NCBI RefSeq assembly: GCF_030518155.1
Contig: NZ_JAULRU010000731.1
Span: 124,001 to 188,000, forward strand
Source: Gilvimarinus gilvus
GTDB lineage: Bacteria; Pseudomonadota; Gammaproteobacteria; Pseudomonadales; Cellvibrionaceae
Length of the DNA stretch: 64,000 nucleotides
Direction of reading: 5' to 3'
Of the stretch, positions 35,281-44,744 are shown in pieces. The notes under the pieces were generated by a model. The model had not been told where the DNA came from. It saw only the letters and a program-made list of their open reading frames with translations, and searched no databases. The position numbers and the translations under genes are program-made. Numbering within the stretch: the first letter of the stretch is position 1; every line of letters starts with the position of its first letter.

Positions 35281-35871
35281 ATGCGAACTCCTGATGCGAG
35301 ATTGGCGCAGCGACGTCGAGAGCAAATAATCAATGCGGCATTGGCCTGTTTTGTTAGGCACGGCTTCCATGGCACGGGCATGAAGGCAATTTGCGAAGCC
35401 GCTCGTATGAGTCCGGGAGCTGTATATCGCTATTTTCCCAGTAAGGCCGATATAATTCAGGCCATTGTGGAGGGGGAGCGCCGGCAGTCTGATAAAGCGT
35501 TGCAAAAGTTAGCGGTGGCAAGGGATTTCCCGAAAGCGTTGTTAAGTTTTGTCGGAAGATTAGTGGGCGATGCCTGTAAGTCGCCAGACAATATTTTAGC
35601 GACGGAGATCTTCGCTGAAGCCTGCCGGGATGATCGTGTTGCTGCCATTTTACAAGAGAATGAATGTGCTTTGGTAACGAAGCTCGCGCAAATTTTGCAA
35701 GATGCTCAAGGTGACCAGAGAGTTGATTTCAACATTAAGGCGCAGGAGTTGGCGCAACTGATTGTTTCACTCAGTTATGGCGTTAGCGGATACTTATTGT
35801 TGGATACACACTTTTCGGCATCGAAGGCAAAGACGCTGGCCAAGGCTGCCGTAGCAGCCCAGTTACACTAG
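35281..35871 (+). CDS. TetR-family transcriptional regulator
   Basis: The frame opens at 35227, but upstream starts would place the 20-bp operator within the coding part. The ATG at 35281 gives a 196-residue protein that begins RTPDARLAQRRREQIINAALACF and carries a standard TetR helix-turn-helix (GTGMKAICEAARMSPGAVYRYFPSKADI, about 28-57). The C-terminal ligand domain is of the TetR_C type seen with membrane-transport targets. It should repress itself and the divergent DUF418 gene through the two GAACGATCGTTC-type palindromes. The effector is unknown. Confidence 0.9.
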   Translation: MRTPDARLAQRRREQIINAALACFVRHGFHGTGMKAICEAARMSPGAVYRYFPSKADIIQAIVEGERRQSDKALQKLAVARDFPKALLSFVGRLVGDACKSPDNILATEIFAEACRDDRVAAILQENECALVTKLAQILQDAQGDQRVDFNIKAQELAQLIVSLSYGVSGYLLLDTHFSASKAKTLAKAAVAAQLH

Positions 35872-35912
35872 TCTGCTAGGGTTTTTACCGAGGAGGCCGG
35901 GTTGCGAACACC

Positions 35913-36644
35913 CTATTTCTCGTTCGGTTTGAAGCGGGATGATTCGGTAAGATATTGCTCAGATCGTCGTTCAATTTCCTTCGCGTAATCTATCATTCCA
36001 ATTGCTTTTGTCGTTGCCAAAAGTCTGGAGAGTTCTTGGTGATAATACTTATTCGCGTAATCGAGAGACGCATGTTTATCTCCTGACCGGAGTCGGCCCA
36101 TTTCGTACTCACGATGATGGCGGATAGTTTCGAATTTGTAGATCGGATCTTTTATATGACGAGCGATTATCTCATAGCGCTTTTCAGACATAAGCAGCCG
36201 CTCGATTGAGTTATAGTACCTGCTTGCCTGGTCTGGATAGAACTCTTCTAGTTTAAGAAATGTCTCTATTGTTTCGCTACCTTTGTTAATATAGCTATTT
36301 ATCGATTCATACTCGCTGAATATCGTGAAGTTGCCGTCACCGTCCAGCAGTTGGGCGCGCTTGGCCTGCGCCAGCTCCTTAAGGGCGGTGAGCGCTGGCG
36401 GGTACAGTTGGCCGAGTTCTGCCCAGTTACCCAGGGCGAAGGAAAGTCTTACCCCACTTAGGCCGGGGACATTGGCTGAGTCCTCAAAGTAGTTTTGGTG
36501 CTGAATGAGCGCTTCTTTATATTGGCCTTTTTCGATAAGCTCGTAGATAGGGTCGAGTGAGGGCTCCATAAGGTCTGCGCTGACCCTGATACTTAGCAGC
36601 AGAAAGGTTGTAAAAAGTAACAGATTGAAAGAAAGTTTTTTCAT
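35913..36644 (-). CDS. Exported helical hypothetical protein
   Basis: The 243-residue protein has a signal peptide (MKKLSFNLLLFTTFLLLSIRVSA). The mature part is helical and begins with a TPR-like pair (DPIYELIEKGQYKEALIQHQNYF), followed by tyrosine-rich helices (YYNSIERLLMSEKRYEIIARHI; ANKYYHQELSRLL). I do not recognise a defined family. The coding base composition is somewhat more AT-rich than the core genes. AAGGACG lies about 11 nt before the start. It converges on the TetR gene and has no obvious operon partner. Confidence 0.7.
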   Translation of the reverse strand: MKKLSFNLLLFTTFLLLSIRVSADLMEPSLDPIYELIEKGQYKEALIQHQNYFEDSANVPGLSGVRLSFALGNWAELGQLYPPALTALKELAQAKRAQLLDGDGNFTIFSEYESINSYINKGSETIETFLKLEEFYPDQASRYYNSIERLLMSEKRYEIIARHIKDPIYKFETIRHHREYEMGRLRSGDKHASLDYANKYYHQELSRLLATTKAIGMIDYAKEIERRSEQYLTESSRFKPNEK

Positions 36645-36826
36645 GGTTGTGTTCGTCCTTAAACGGTGAGTTCACACATAGCATAAACGTTTTTTATGGT
36701 GATGGCTGAGTTTTCTGTAGAAGTACACGCCATTTTTTAGATTCTGGCTTTTAGCTTTCTGGCAGTGATTTGTGCGGAATAAATGCGCGTATCGGATGTG
36801 TGCCCAATAAAAAAATAGGAGTGTCT

Positions 36827-37306
36827 ATGCAAAAGAATGTATGGTTAATAGTGGGTGGTGGTTCTACTCTGGTTGCGTCGTTATTACATATCGCGATCAT
36901 TGTAGGGGGAGCCGAATGGTACCGCTTCTTTGGTGCCGGCGAGCAAATGGCGCAAATGGCAGAGCAAGGTTCTAGCTACCCGGCGCAGATAACTGGTGTG
37001 ATTGCACTTGTATTGTTTAGTTGGGCGCTGTATGCGTTTTCTGGTGCTGGCCTAGTACCGCGAATGCCGTTCGCTCGTATTGCTATGGTGCTTATTGCCA
37101 CGGTATTTATGTTACGTGGTTTATTTGGCATTCCGGCGGTGTTGTATTTTGATACCCCCTATTTTCAAGAATTGGGGCACAGCCTTACGTTTATGTTGGT
37201 GTCGTCGGGTATTTGTCTGGTGTTGGGTATTTGTTACGCGGTGGGTACGTGGCAAGTGTGGCCCAGTCTCAAGAAAAAGGGCGGCTCGGACATTCCCGTC
37301 TATTAA
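36827..37306 (+). CDS. Small integral membrane protein
   Basis: An AGGAG 6 nt before the ATG at 36827 decides the start (the frame opens at 36770). The 159-residue product has four hydrophobic helices (about 6-25, 47-68, 80-100 and 113-138) with the recurring motif AEWYRFFGAGEQMA between helices 1 and 2. It resembles a widespread family of small uncharacterised inner-membrane proteins. No partner is suggested by the neighbourhood. Confidence 0.75.
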   Translation: MQKNVWLIVGGGSTLVASLLHIAIIVGGAEWYRFFGAGEQMAQMAEQGSSYPAQITGVIALVLFSWALYAFSGAGLVPRMPFARIAMVLIATVFMLRGLFGIPAVLYFDTPYFQELGHSLTFMLVSSGICLVLGICYAVGTWQVWPSLKKKGGSDIPVY

Positions 37307-37343
37307 TCGACAACGCGACAACGGCATGCGATTGGTGCGGTTT

Positions 37344-37787
37344 CTATTCCGTGTCGTGGCTAGATGTGCTGATAGTGGCGCCAGCTTCTATAGCCGCTTG
37401 TTCAATAAGAGCCCCCACTTTTAAAGGTTGGCGTACACAGCGCAGGCAAGGGTGTTCGTCGTCATCTTCGTTAATCACCAACAAAATCCAGCCGACTGAA
37501 AAAGTATGCCAGGGTACATCGTCAATCACGTAAATATTAACAATATCTTTGAGTTCTATAGTTGCGGGCTCCGAGCCAAACAAGCCGCCAGATACCACTA
37601 TATTTGAGTCGGTTAAAGTGTAGCGTGTGGAGTGCGCATCCAGTGCGAAGCCTGCTATTAATGTTAATCCTAAGGCGCTAAGTAACGGGTGAATAGGAAA
37701 CAACGCGACTGAACAAAGAGCCAAAAATAGATAGGGGTATAAATAGACCAATAGCGAACAGCGCCCTTGCCAAATAATGTTATTCAT
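37344..37787 (-). CDS. Membrane protein with PH-like domain
   Basis: The 147-residue protein has two N-terminal hydrophobic helices (about 10-50) followed by a soluble beta-rich domain. The strand pattern YTLTDSNIVVSGGLFGSEPATIELKDIVNIYV is that of bacterial PH-like (bPH2/YdbS-type) domains. Such proteins sit in the inner membrane with the PH domain in the cytoplasm; their ligands are mostly unknown. It lies 86 bp upstream of the DUF3857 gene's end with no clear shared operon. Confidence 0.6.
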   Translation of the reverse strand: MNNIIWQGRCSLLVYLYPYLFLALCSVALFPIHPLLSALGLTLIAGFALDAHSTRYTLTDSNIVVSGGLFGSEPATIELKDIVNIYVIDDVPWHTFSVGWILLVINEDDDEHPCLRCVRQPLKVGALIEQAAIEAGATISTSSHDTE

Positions 37788-37873
37788 AGAGTTTTCTTAG
37801 TGTTTCGGTGGCAAAATTATTGAGTGGGCAATCGGCACCTTTGGGACAATCAAAAGTGCCGACACGGGTAAAC

Positions 37874-39757
37874 CTACTTTACTTGATACACGACTTGAGA
37901 TTGCAAGTGTTCATTAATGGCCGTGACTGTCACTCTTTGGCCATTGATGACATCGGGTTCACAAACGTTCGCGGGGGATGTGTCTACTATTGTGCGTTTA
38001 ACGGTTAATGTTTGCTCTTTCAGTTCATAGCTGGCCGAAAATTCAATGTAGTTTTCGTTGATCTGAAAATCATCAGGTGTTGCTAGTATTTGGTAGTTAT
38101 CGGGCAGCTTATAAATCAAGGTTTCCTCTGACGTGCCATTGCTACAGGCCACCGAGTAGCCTTCTACGGGCTCAGCGGATGTTCCCAAAAAACTATAAAT
38201 GGACGCAGTTGTGGGTGCCATAGCGTGTGGTACAAAACCTCCGGCCCCTTTGTTTAAAAAGGCGTCGGGTTTTCGGAATGTCATCGTATACTGAATTTCG
38301 TCCGACAGAGGTTCATTATCAATGACCTCAATACTGCCTTCGCCTTTCTTTGTGCTCGAGCTAAAAATCCTTTCCATAATTTGAGAAATTTGTTGGTCTG
38401 TCAGCTCGCTCCAGGAGGCACGCATACTGGCAGCGGGTAACCCCTTTAGGTTCACTGTTATAGTGCCGCTGGTCCAGCCGTCACTTTCAAATGTCATTTC
38501 GCTATGGAGTTTCTGGGCTAGGTTCTCGGGCTTTGCCGCCGGTGTGCGCTTGCCGGGTTGCTGGTCGCCAACAATAATAACTGGTTTGTCTTGAATGGAA
38601 TGTGGAATCAGGCCAAAGGGTATGTTTTTGGGGGTAGGGTCGGCAAATAAGTCCCATTGTGGAAAATAGAGAATAGCGTGATTGACCGTGCTGATCCGAG
38701 CGGGATTGGGTAAAGAGAAATTTCGCCCCGAGTTAACCAAAGCTTGTGTCGCGTCAATGTCTACTGCAGCCAGTAGGGCTTGCAGCAGAGTTGCCTTGTC
38801 TTTGCAGTCGCCCATTTTATTATCCAGTATCACTGACATGTCTCGTGGTACAACGGCACCTACCCCAATGCAGTTGCCGGCGTAGGTGATTTTATGGGCA
38901 ACCCAGTCGTACAGAATTCGAGCTTTATTCCATGGGTCTTTTTCATCCCCGACCAGCGACTGAGCAAGCTGTTGTACTCGCGCTGTCGGTTTTGCCTTTG
39001 GTAATGCCCTGGCACCATAGGCATCGGCAACTTGCTGGTAACTGAGGTACGACGACACAGCGAAGCCCGGAATAGAGGACTCATCGTAAACACTGTAATC
39101 CTGTCGCTCGCTCTTTAGTGGCTTAGGGTTTTGATATGAGAATTCCAGAATCTGCCTATCACCTTCCGTGCGAGAGTCGATTTCCACATCGCGATGTACG
39201 GTATGCAATGCCAGATCGATAGGCGTATCGATGATGACTGTCGATTTTTCATAGGGTGCCTCAGGCCAGTAAGCACTTGTATGGGCAAAGTAACCTGGAA
39301 ATAGCGGCTCGGTCTGAGTCAATTTGGTTTTAACATAGGAAGAATCTCCGACTTCCATGTCTGGGAAGACAACGGTAATGCTGGCCCGGTCTGAAAATGC
39401 AGGGCCACCGCTACCGCGTCCTTTGTTAATGCGCTCCTGATAATTGTCTTTGGGGACCTCTATTCGCGTACCGTCAGCTTTAATGGTGAATGCTTCCAGA
39501 ACCTCAAAAGTTTCCATGCTAGTACTATAAGAAAATCGGCGGCGTTTTAAACTTTCAACCGCCGGCTCCTGCAGTGCTTTAACGGTTATCGCCCTTACGT
39601 TCTCAAGCGTAAAATCGTTATTTACTGTAATTTTCTGTTGAAAGTCAGTAACAGTGCTGGAAAGCTCAAGATACTCTACGTCTGCAGCTTCAGCCGCAGC
39701 AATAGAGGGTATTAGTACTAATAGTAGATAAGACAGTGATAAACGTATCAACTTCAT
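37874..39757 (-). CDS. DUF3857 / transglutaminase-like exported protein
   Basis: The 627-residue product (ATG at 39757 with GGAG 6 nt upstream) has a signal peptide (about 1-22). A DUF3857 domain (about 55-235) is followed by a transglutaminase-like core (about 260-380). The catalytic triad is visible: Cys in DNKMGDCKDKATLLQALL, His in STVNHAILYF and Asp in WDLFADPTPK. A third, beta-rich part completes the protein. Members are periplasmic proteins of unknown substrate and may act as protease-like or crosslinking enzymes. Its start lies 20 bp past the stop of the MreB-like gene, and the two frames abut, so they form a pair. Confidence 0.88.
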   Translation of the reverse strand: MKLIRLSLSYLLLVLIPSIAAAEAADVEYLELSSTVTDFQQKITVNNDFTLENVRAITVKALQEPAVESLKRRRFSYSTSMETFEVLEAFTIKADGTRIEVPKDNYQERINKGRGSGGPAFSDRASITVVFPDMEVGDSSYVKTKLTQTEPLFPGYFAHTSAYWPEAPYEKSTVIIDTPIDLALHTVHRDVEIDSRTEGDRQILEFSYQNPKPLKSERQDYSVYDESSIPGFAVSSYLSYQQVADAYGARALPKAKPTARVQQLAQSLVGDEKDPWNKARILYDWVAHKITYAGNCIGVGAVVPRDMSVILDNKMGDCKDKATLLQALLAAVDIDATQALVNSGRNFSLPNPARISTVNHAILYFPQWDLFADPTPKNIPFGLIPHSIQDKPVIIVGDQQPGKRTPAAKPENLAQKLHSEMTFESDGWTSGTITVNLKGLPAASMRASWSELTDQQISQIMERIFSSSTKKGEGSIEVIDNEPLSDEIQYTMTFRKPDAFLNKGAGGFVPHAMAPTTASIYSFLGTSAEPVEGYSVACSNGTSEETLIYKLPDNYQILATPDDFQINENYIEFSASYELKEQTLTVKRTIVDTSPANVCEPDVINGQRVTVTAINEHLQSQVVYQVK

Positions 39758-39777
39758 TCCTTGCTCCATGTCGATGC

Positions 39778-40314
39778 TCAATAGGCTTTGGGGATTAATA
39801 GGTCAGGGTGAAATGAGTCTGTCTGCAGCTCATCGCCTAGGTGCAGAAATACTTTCCTCGCACCGGCGCCAAGTGCAAGTTCACGGTACAGTCGATCTTC
39901 CACATCGGTGACGCCGCCTTCCAGCTTTTCCCGTGGGTGTATAACCACTACAGGGCTGGGGGCGATCAATTTATTCTGGCTGAGTGACTTAATACCAAAG
40001 TTTAGTACTTGCTCGGCGGCTGTAAAGTTAGCGACCAGTAAACGCGGATGTGAAAAAGGGTTGATGACGCTAAGAGATGTATTGGAACGCATGTCGTAGG
40101 CTGCATTACCAACAGCGACGACACTGGTTTTTCCAGCGTTGTTGTTAGTGGCAATGTACGGTTTTTCATCAAATACTTCGGCAGAGCCAAAGCTTTGAAC
40201 CTTAATGCGCAGCTCCCAGAGTTGCACGTAGTAGGTGCGTGAGAAGACGCCCTGTATCCATCGCAGCATAGAAAGTCGTAACGTCCTGTTGGCCAACTTC
40301 GTGAGTGTTTTCAA
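39778..40314 (-). CDS. Small MreB-like protein (actin-fold fragment)
   Basis: The 178-residue product has no signal peptide. Two segments match MreB subdomain I: SVVAVGNAAYDM, and VEDRLYRELALGAGARKVFLHLG against the MreB motif around RESALGAGAREVYL. The rest of the actin fold, including the phosphate-2 and adenosine loops, is absent, so ATP binding is doubtful. The motif VINPFSHPRLLVANF between them suggests a conserved stand-alone family rather than a recent truncation. Its stop is within 20 bp of the DUF3857 start. The pairing with a transglutaminase-like envelope protein hints at a cell-wall role, but that is inference. Confidence 0.65.
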   Translation of the reverse strand: MKTLTKLANRTLRLSMLRWIQGVFSRTYYVQLWELRIKVQSFGSAEVFDEKPYIATNNNAGKTSVVAVGNAAYDMRSNTSLSVINPFSHPRLLVANFTAAEQVLNFGIKSLSQNKLIAPSPVVVIHPREKLEGGVTDVEDRLYRELALGAGARKVFLHLGDELQTDSFHPDLLIPKAY

Positions 40315-40418
40315 AGGTCAGTCACCGCATGTTACGGTTTGCGGGCGGCTCTGGCAATGCTTTGTGAGTGTGAGATACCGGCTGTGCAAATAGCAAGCAC
40401 AACCGGTTGAGCCGTGAA

Positions 40419-40970
40419 CTAGCGCTCGTATGTTGTTTCTAAGGTGCTGGATGCCAAGGCATTGGCATTGACCATATAGCCCGTGAGTGCAGCTGATGCG
40501 CCTTTGGGAAGGTCCAGCGCTTGAGGCAGCGCGTATACGGTGAACTGGTAGCGGTGAGGGCCGTGGCCAACAGGTGGACACGCACCACCAAAGGCGTGTT
40601 CTCCATAGTCATTGCGAATTTGTCTAGCCTTCTGGGGCAGCTTTTCGCTGTCGATTGACCCTGCACCGCGAACAATATGAGTCGTGCTGGCGGGAATGTT
40701 AATAACCTGCCAATGCCACCAGCCGCTGCCGGTGGGTGCATCCGGGTCATAGGCGAATATGGCGTAGAAGTTGGTGCCCTCCGGTGGGTTTTCCCACTGC
40801 AGGGCCGGTGAGAGGTTGTCACCACTGCAGCCGAAACCCTGATATTCAAATACCTTACTCATAGGCTCGCCATGCTCAATGTCCGGGCTGGTGAGGGTAA
40901 ATGTCTCGGCTTGTGCGAATAGGCTGGCGCTGCAAAGTGCGGCCGCGCTGGCCAGTTGTCTGTAGTTCAT
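40419..40970 (-). CDS. YbhB/YbcL-type PEBP (Raf kinase inhibitor-like) protein
   Basis: From the ATG at 40970 with a strong GGAGG upstream, the 183-residue product has a signal peptide (cleaved near LFAQA). The PEBP family motifs are present: FGCSGDNLSPALQWENPP, AIFAYDPDAPTGSGWWHWQVINIP and GHGPHRYQFTVYALP. The usual ligand pocket (Asp, His and Gly-His-Gly-Pro-His) is intact. Bacterial members bind small anions or lipids; their roles are unclear. Here it is periplasmic. An AraC-type gene lies 80 bp upstream on the same strand and ends before it. Confidence 0.93.
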   Translation of the reverse strand: MNYRQLASAAALCSASLFAQAETFTLTSPDIEHGEPMSKVFEYQGFGCSGDNLSPALQWENPPEGTNFYAIFAYDPDAPTGSGWWHWQVINIPASTTHIVRGAGSIDSEKLPQKARQIRNDYGEHAFGGACPPVGHGPHRYQFTVYALPQALDLPKGASAALTGYMVNANALASSTLETTYER

Positions 40971-41052
40971 CGTTACTCCTCCTATAGCATTCACTCCCAG
41001 CTTACCAAGGCGAAACCACTCTTTTTAGTGCCAAAACGATCGAATATTCGCC

Positions 41053-41868
41053 TTATTCGCTCATTCGGGTGCTTCGTAGCTCCGAAGGGGTAATACCAAA
41101 CTGAGTTTTGAATTTGTCGGTAAAGCGCGACGCCGATGAGTAGCCACACTGCCCGGCAATTAACCCTATTTGTCGATGGGTCGTTTGCAGCAGGTGGAGG
41201 CCGTGTGTGAGTCGAACCTGGTCCTTAATGACCTGAAAGCTTGTTCCTTCGAGGGCCAATTTACGCCGCAGACTCGCTTCACTGATTGACAGCTGTTGAG
41301 CCGCCGATTTCGCTGAAAGGCTTTTCCCTATTGAGTCGCTCACCAACCGAAACAATTGATTGCTGAGGTGGTGAGATTCGGCAACGGTGCAAAGTGAAGT
41401 GTGTCCGCCATGGAGCAGTATTTTGAGCAACTCCTGACGCCGGTGCGCCCACAGCGCTCGGGGGGCGTGTTCACTCCAGCCGACGAATTGTCGTAGGCTC
41501 TCATTGAGTAATTCATCGACGTGGCCAGTTACATACTCTGCGGGTGTTGGGTCTGCTGCTGCGTGCAAGCAGAGGAAGTCATCAAACTCAAACTCGATCA
41601 GCAGCGCAAAATACTCGCGCTGGCTTGGCACATTGCGCATGTGAACAGATGGATTATTAGACAGCAGTACGAATTGGTCGGCATGAACGGATACGGGGTT
41701 TGATTGACCCAGTTGCTTCTCACCTTCCAGCACCACAATCAGTAGTGGCTTAATAATCGGCACATTGAGTAAGCGCTGTTCGCGCAATGAAGAATAAACG
41801 GAGAAGGGGCGTTCGTTTGTATCGCTCAGTGAGCGCTTTGCTATTTCCAGGAGGGGCGTTGCAGGCAT
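41053..41868 (-). CDS. AraC-family transcriptional regulator
   Basis: The 271-residue protein has an N-terminal AraC_N-like (AraC ligand-binding type II) part, seen in PIIKPLLIVVLEGEKQL and ADQFVLLSNNPSVHMRNVP, and a C-terminal pair of helix-turn-helices (SKSAAQQLSISEASLRRKLALEG and IGLIAGQCGYSSASRFTDKFKTQFGITPSEL). It should activate or repress a nearby gene. The downstream PEBP gene on the same strand is a plausible target but the link is inferred from proximity only. Confidence 0.88.
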   Translation of the reverse strand: MPATPLLEIAKRSLSDTNERPFSVYSSLREQRLLNVPIIKPLLIVVLEGEKQLGQSNPVSVHADQFVLLSNNPSVHMRNVPSQREYFALLIEFEFDDFLCLHAAADPTPAEYVTGHVDELLNESLRQFVGWSEHAPRALWAHRRQELLKILLHGGHTSLCTVAESHHLSNQLFRLVSDSIGKSLSAKSAAQQLSISEASLRRKLALEGTSFQVIKDQVRLTHGLHLLQTTHRQIGLIAGQCGYSSASRFTDKFKTQFGITPSELRSTRMSE

Positions 41869-42046
41869 AGGTTACCAAACCACAAAAAGAGAGGGCGCCG
41901 GAGGTTGGCGCCATCTGTGGCAAGGTAACAAATGCTGCGTTGAGTTGGCAATATTTCAGCCCACTAAATGCTTCGTTTTGTGGGTGGTCGTGGCGCCAGG
42001 TTATGCCGGTGCAACGTGTCTAGCAGCCTGCTAAACGGTTGCATGA

Positions 42047-42469
42047 TCACTTTGGGACCGTAATTGCGTTTACGTCGGTCTGTCTATCCCAAGGCCGAAG
42101 CGACGCGAGAAGCAGGTATAGAATGACAGCCTCAGCGCCCAAGGCAAAAAGAATAGGGTTGCTAGGTACGCCGTCAAGGATAAGGCTTAGCAATCTTCCC
42201 GCTAAAAATGATCCGTATAGCAGTATCCCGAGGTGTGCGGCACTGCGCTGTAATCGTTGCTGCAGGCACCCCAAAAGTAGATACACTCCACTGACGAGTA
42301 TTAGTGTACCTACGCCTCGTAAGTCGCTGCGAATCCCGGCGCCCGAGGGTAAAGTGATTTCAAAGCCCTGATACAAGGCATCGGGTGAATACATAAGGTT
42401 GCCGCCCACGTACAGGGCGGTTGTAGCCGCTAAAAATAAAACCAAGCGCTTGCTTATTGTGGTGTGCAT
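42047..42469 (-). CDS. DUF4345-type small membrane protein
   Basis: AGGAGG before the ATG at 42469 fixes the start, giving 140 residues. Four hydrophobic helices (about 7-27, 47-67, 75-95 and 102-122) and the DLRGVGTLILVSGVYLLLGC segment fit the DUF4345 family of uncharacterised inner-membrane proteins. It follows the NmrA-like gene on the same strand with an overlap of the earlier open frame, so the two are likely co-transcribed under the divergent AraC-type regulator. Confidence 0.75.
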   Translation of the reverse strand: MHTTISKRLVLFLAATTALYVGGNLMYSPDALYQGFEITLPSGAGIRSDLRGVGTLILVSGVYLLLGCLQQRLQRSAAHLGILLYGSFLAGRLLSLILDGVPSNPILFALGAEAVILYLLLASLRPWDRQTDVNAITVPK

Positions 42470-42524
42470 AGTCGCCTCCTGTGTTAAACAAGGTAGGCCG
42501 TAAGCCCGCCCGTGTTTTTTTGAC

Positions 42525-43364
42525 CTAAGCCGGTTCGGTTTGCTGATGGATATTTGGGGTAAATGTATTTTGGACGTAGTCAATAAACCGCTTGGGAGGA
42601 CGGCCTAACGCCTGCTCAATGCCATGACTCACATGGCTGTTGCGACCGTCGAGTACCTGAGTGAATAGCTCGCGCAATAGCCAGAGTTCATCGTCACTGA
42701 GCCCAATATTTTTGAGTTCAGCCATATACGGCTCAAGCGGCACGTGTTGGTAGCGAATTTGCCGTTGCTCAGTCTTAGCAATCATTGCCACACAGTCGGC
42801 AAATGTCATTAGTTGTGCGCCGGTGACTTCAAACAGTTGGTTGGCAAGCTCAGCGCGAGTCAGGGCAGCTACCGCGACCTCGGCAATATCATCGCAGTCG
42901 ACAAAGGGCTCCAAAACGTCACCAACGGGCAGGGCCAGTTCGCCTGCCCGCACACTTTCGGCAATAAAGCTTTCGCTGAAGTTTTGGAAAAACCAAGAGG
43001 CGCGCACGATATTCCAGGTCAAGCCGCTCTCCTTCAGCACGTTTTCGGCGCGAATGGCGCCGTCCTCGCCGCGGCCCGATAGCAGCACCAAGTGTTCAAC
43101 GCCGGCCTGTCTGGTGGCTTCGACAAAGGCATGCAAAGTAGGCTCAGCGTTGGGCACGGCAAGGTCTGGTTGGTAGGTAACATAAGCTTGCTTAATGCCG
43201 TGCAGAGCGCCTGCCCAGGTTTCTGAATTGTTCCAGTCGAAGCTTGGTGTTGTAGAGCGCGATACCGCACGTGTTGGTAAGCCTAGGTGCTGCAGTAAAG
43301 CGTTAACGCGCGCACCGGTCTTGCCGTTTTTGCCAATAATCAAAATTGGGCTGGTTGTCGTCAT
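42525..43364 (-). CDS. NmrA-like NAD(P)-binding protein (atypical SDR)
   Basis: The 279-residue product begins with the glycine-rich dinucleotide motif ILIIGKNGKTGARV (G-x-N-G-x-T-G). It lacks the SDR catalytic Tyr-x3-Lys in its expected place, having a VRASWFFQNFSESF segment typical of NmrA and quinone-oxidoreductase-like proteins. It may act as a redox sensor or a reductase. It is the first gene of a pair with the DUF4345 gene. The AraC-type gene at 43558 diverges from it over a 190-bp gap, and an NmrA-type gene with a divergent AraC regulator is a common arrangement. Confidence 0.88.
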   Translation of the reverse strand: MTTTSPILIIGKNGKTGARVNALLQHLGLPTRAVSRSTTPSFDWNNSETWAGALHGIKQAYVTYQPDLAVPNAEPTLHAFVEATRQAGVEHLVLLSGRGEDGAIRAENVLKESGLTWNIVRASWFFQNFSESFIAESVRAGELALPVGDVLEPFVDCDDIAEVAVAALTRAELANQLFEVTGAQLMTFADCVAMIAKTEQRQIRYQHVPLEPYMAELKNIGLSDDELWLLRELFTQVLDGRNSHVSHGIEQALGRPPKRFIDYVQNTFTPNIHQQTEPA

Positions 43365-43557
43365 GTGAGTACCCTCCTGTGGGTGTAGTCAGTAATTGAA
43401 AACTTACGGGGTACATTGTGATGTTAGCGGGAGGGATGATGAATGGCATAGAGTCCATAAAGCTTAACTGATCGTCCAGAATGGTTGGATTTTCAGTGTT
43501 TTGGTGTCAAGCTGGGTGTGGCTGTGAATTAGTTTGTACTGTTCCGCGAGTAATGCC

Positions 43558-44529
43558 ATGAGCGACACCAATGTCATCCCCGAACACAGTGACTACTTAG
43601 GCGAAGCGCTGCATTTGCTTAAGCTCAGTGGCACCTTTTATTGTCAGTCCGAGCTGGCTGCGCCCTGGGGGGTGGAAATGCCGCCCTTCGATGACTGCCT
43701 GATGATTCACGTGGTTACCGCGGGCCATTGCTGGCTGATAGTAGAAGGCGAGCCGCCGATACATTTACAGCAAGGCTGTCTGGTGCTGCTGCCTCACGGT
43801 CGCGGTCATATTCTTGCCAGTGATCCCGCGCAATCCACAACGCCACTGTTTGATATTCCGGTAGAACACATCAGCGAGCGCTACGATATTATGCGCTTTG
43901 GTGGCGACTCATCTGATCAAAACGGGCAGTGCCGGGCCACCTGCTGTGTGGCAAAATTTGATCACGCCGCGGGACAAGAGCTAATAAAGCACTTGCCCTC
44001 TGTGATGGTGGTGAATGCCTGGGAAGAGGCTGAAGGTGGCTGGTTGCAAAGTACCTTGCGTTACATGGCCGTTGAAGCCAAAGCGCTGAAACCCGGCGGT
44101 GAAACGGTAATGTCCCACCTTGCGGATATTCTCATCATTCAGGCAATACGCGCCTGGATTGATAAAGCCCCGCAGGCGAACAGCGGTTGGCTCGCGGCCC
44201 TGCGCGATAAACACATTGGTCGCGCGCTTGCCGCCATGCACAAAAGCCCGGAAGTCGACTGGACACTGGCAAGTTTGGCAAGCTTAGTGGGTATGTCGCG
44301 TTCAGGTTTTAGTGCGCGTTTTACCGAGATGGTGGGCGAATCCGCCGTGCGTTATTTAACTCGCTGGCGTATGCAAATAGCGCGTTTGCAACTGGAAAAT
44401 ACTCGCGACCCAATGATCACCATTGCCGAAAGCCTCGGTTATCAAAGCGAAGCGGCATTTAGCAGGGCTTTTAAGCGGGTCTTTGGCAAGGCGCCGGGGG
44501 TGGTTAGAAATGGCAGTAATGAGGCTTAA
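43558..44529 (+). CDS. AraC-family regulator with cupin sensor domain
   Basis: The 323-residue product (an earlier ATG at 43534 is possible) has a cupin_6-type sensor (about 25-200, HVVTAGHCWLIVEGEPPIHLQQGCLVLLPHGRGHIL) and a C-terminal AraC helix-turn-helix pair (about 220-315, WTLASLASLVGMSRSGFSARFTEMVG and ITIAESLGYQSEAAFSRAFKRVFGKAPG). It diverges from the NmrA-like gene and is its likely regulator. The cupin family regulators of this type usually sense small organic molecules; the ligand is unknown. Confidence 0.9.
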   Translation: MSDTNVIPEHSDYLGEALHLLKLSGTFYCQSELAAPWGVEMPPFDDCLMIHVVTAGHCWLIVEGEPPIHLQQGCLVLLPHGRGHILASDPAQSTTPLFDIPVEHISERYDIMRFGGDSSDQNGQCRATCCVAKFDHAAGQELIKHLPSVMVVNAWEEAEGGWLQSTLRYMAVEAKALKPGGETVMSHLADILIIQAIRAWIDKAPQANSGWLAALRDKHIGRALAAMHKSPEVDWTLASLASLVGMSRSGFSARFTEMVGESAVRYLTRWRMQIARLQLENTRDPMITIAESLGYQSEAAFSRAFKRVFGKAPGVVRNGSNEA

Positions 44530-44744
44530 CTTCTCGCATATGGGTAAGGGGATACATGATTTTTTGCGCCATTTTTACACTCGCTAAAATGCTAGGGAAT
44601 ATAAGAATCTCTGTTTATACGTTTAGCTAATGTGCAAACGCTTAATGTTCTCGACGGTTTGACATTGCCAAAATTCTTAGCTAGTTTGGAGCTGAGGGCT
44701 TGGAAAAGCCAAATGGATTTTACTTACTCATAAAAGGGATCTTT

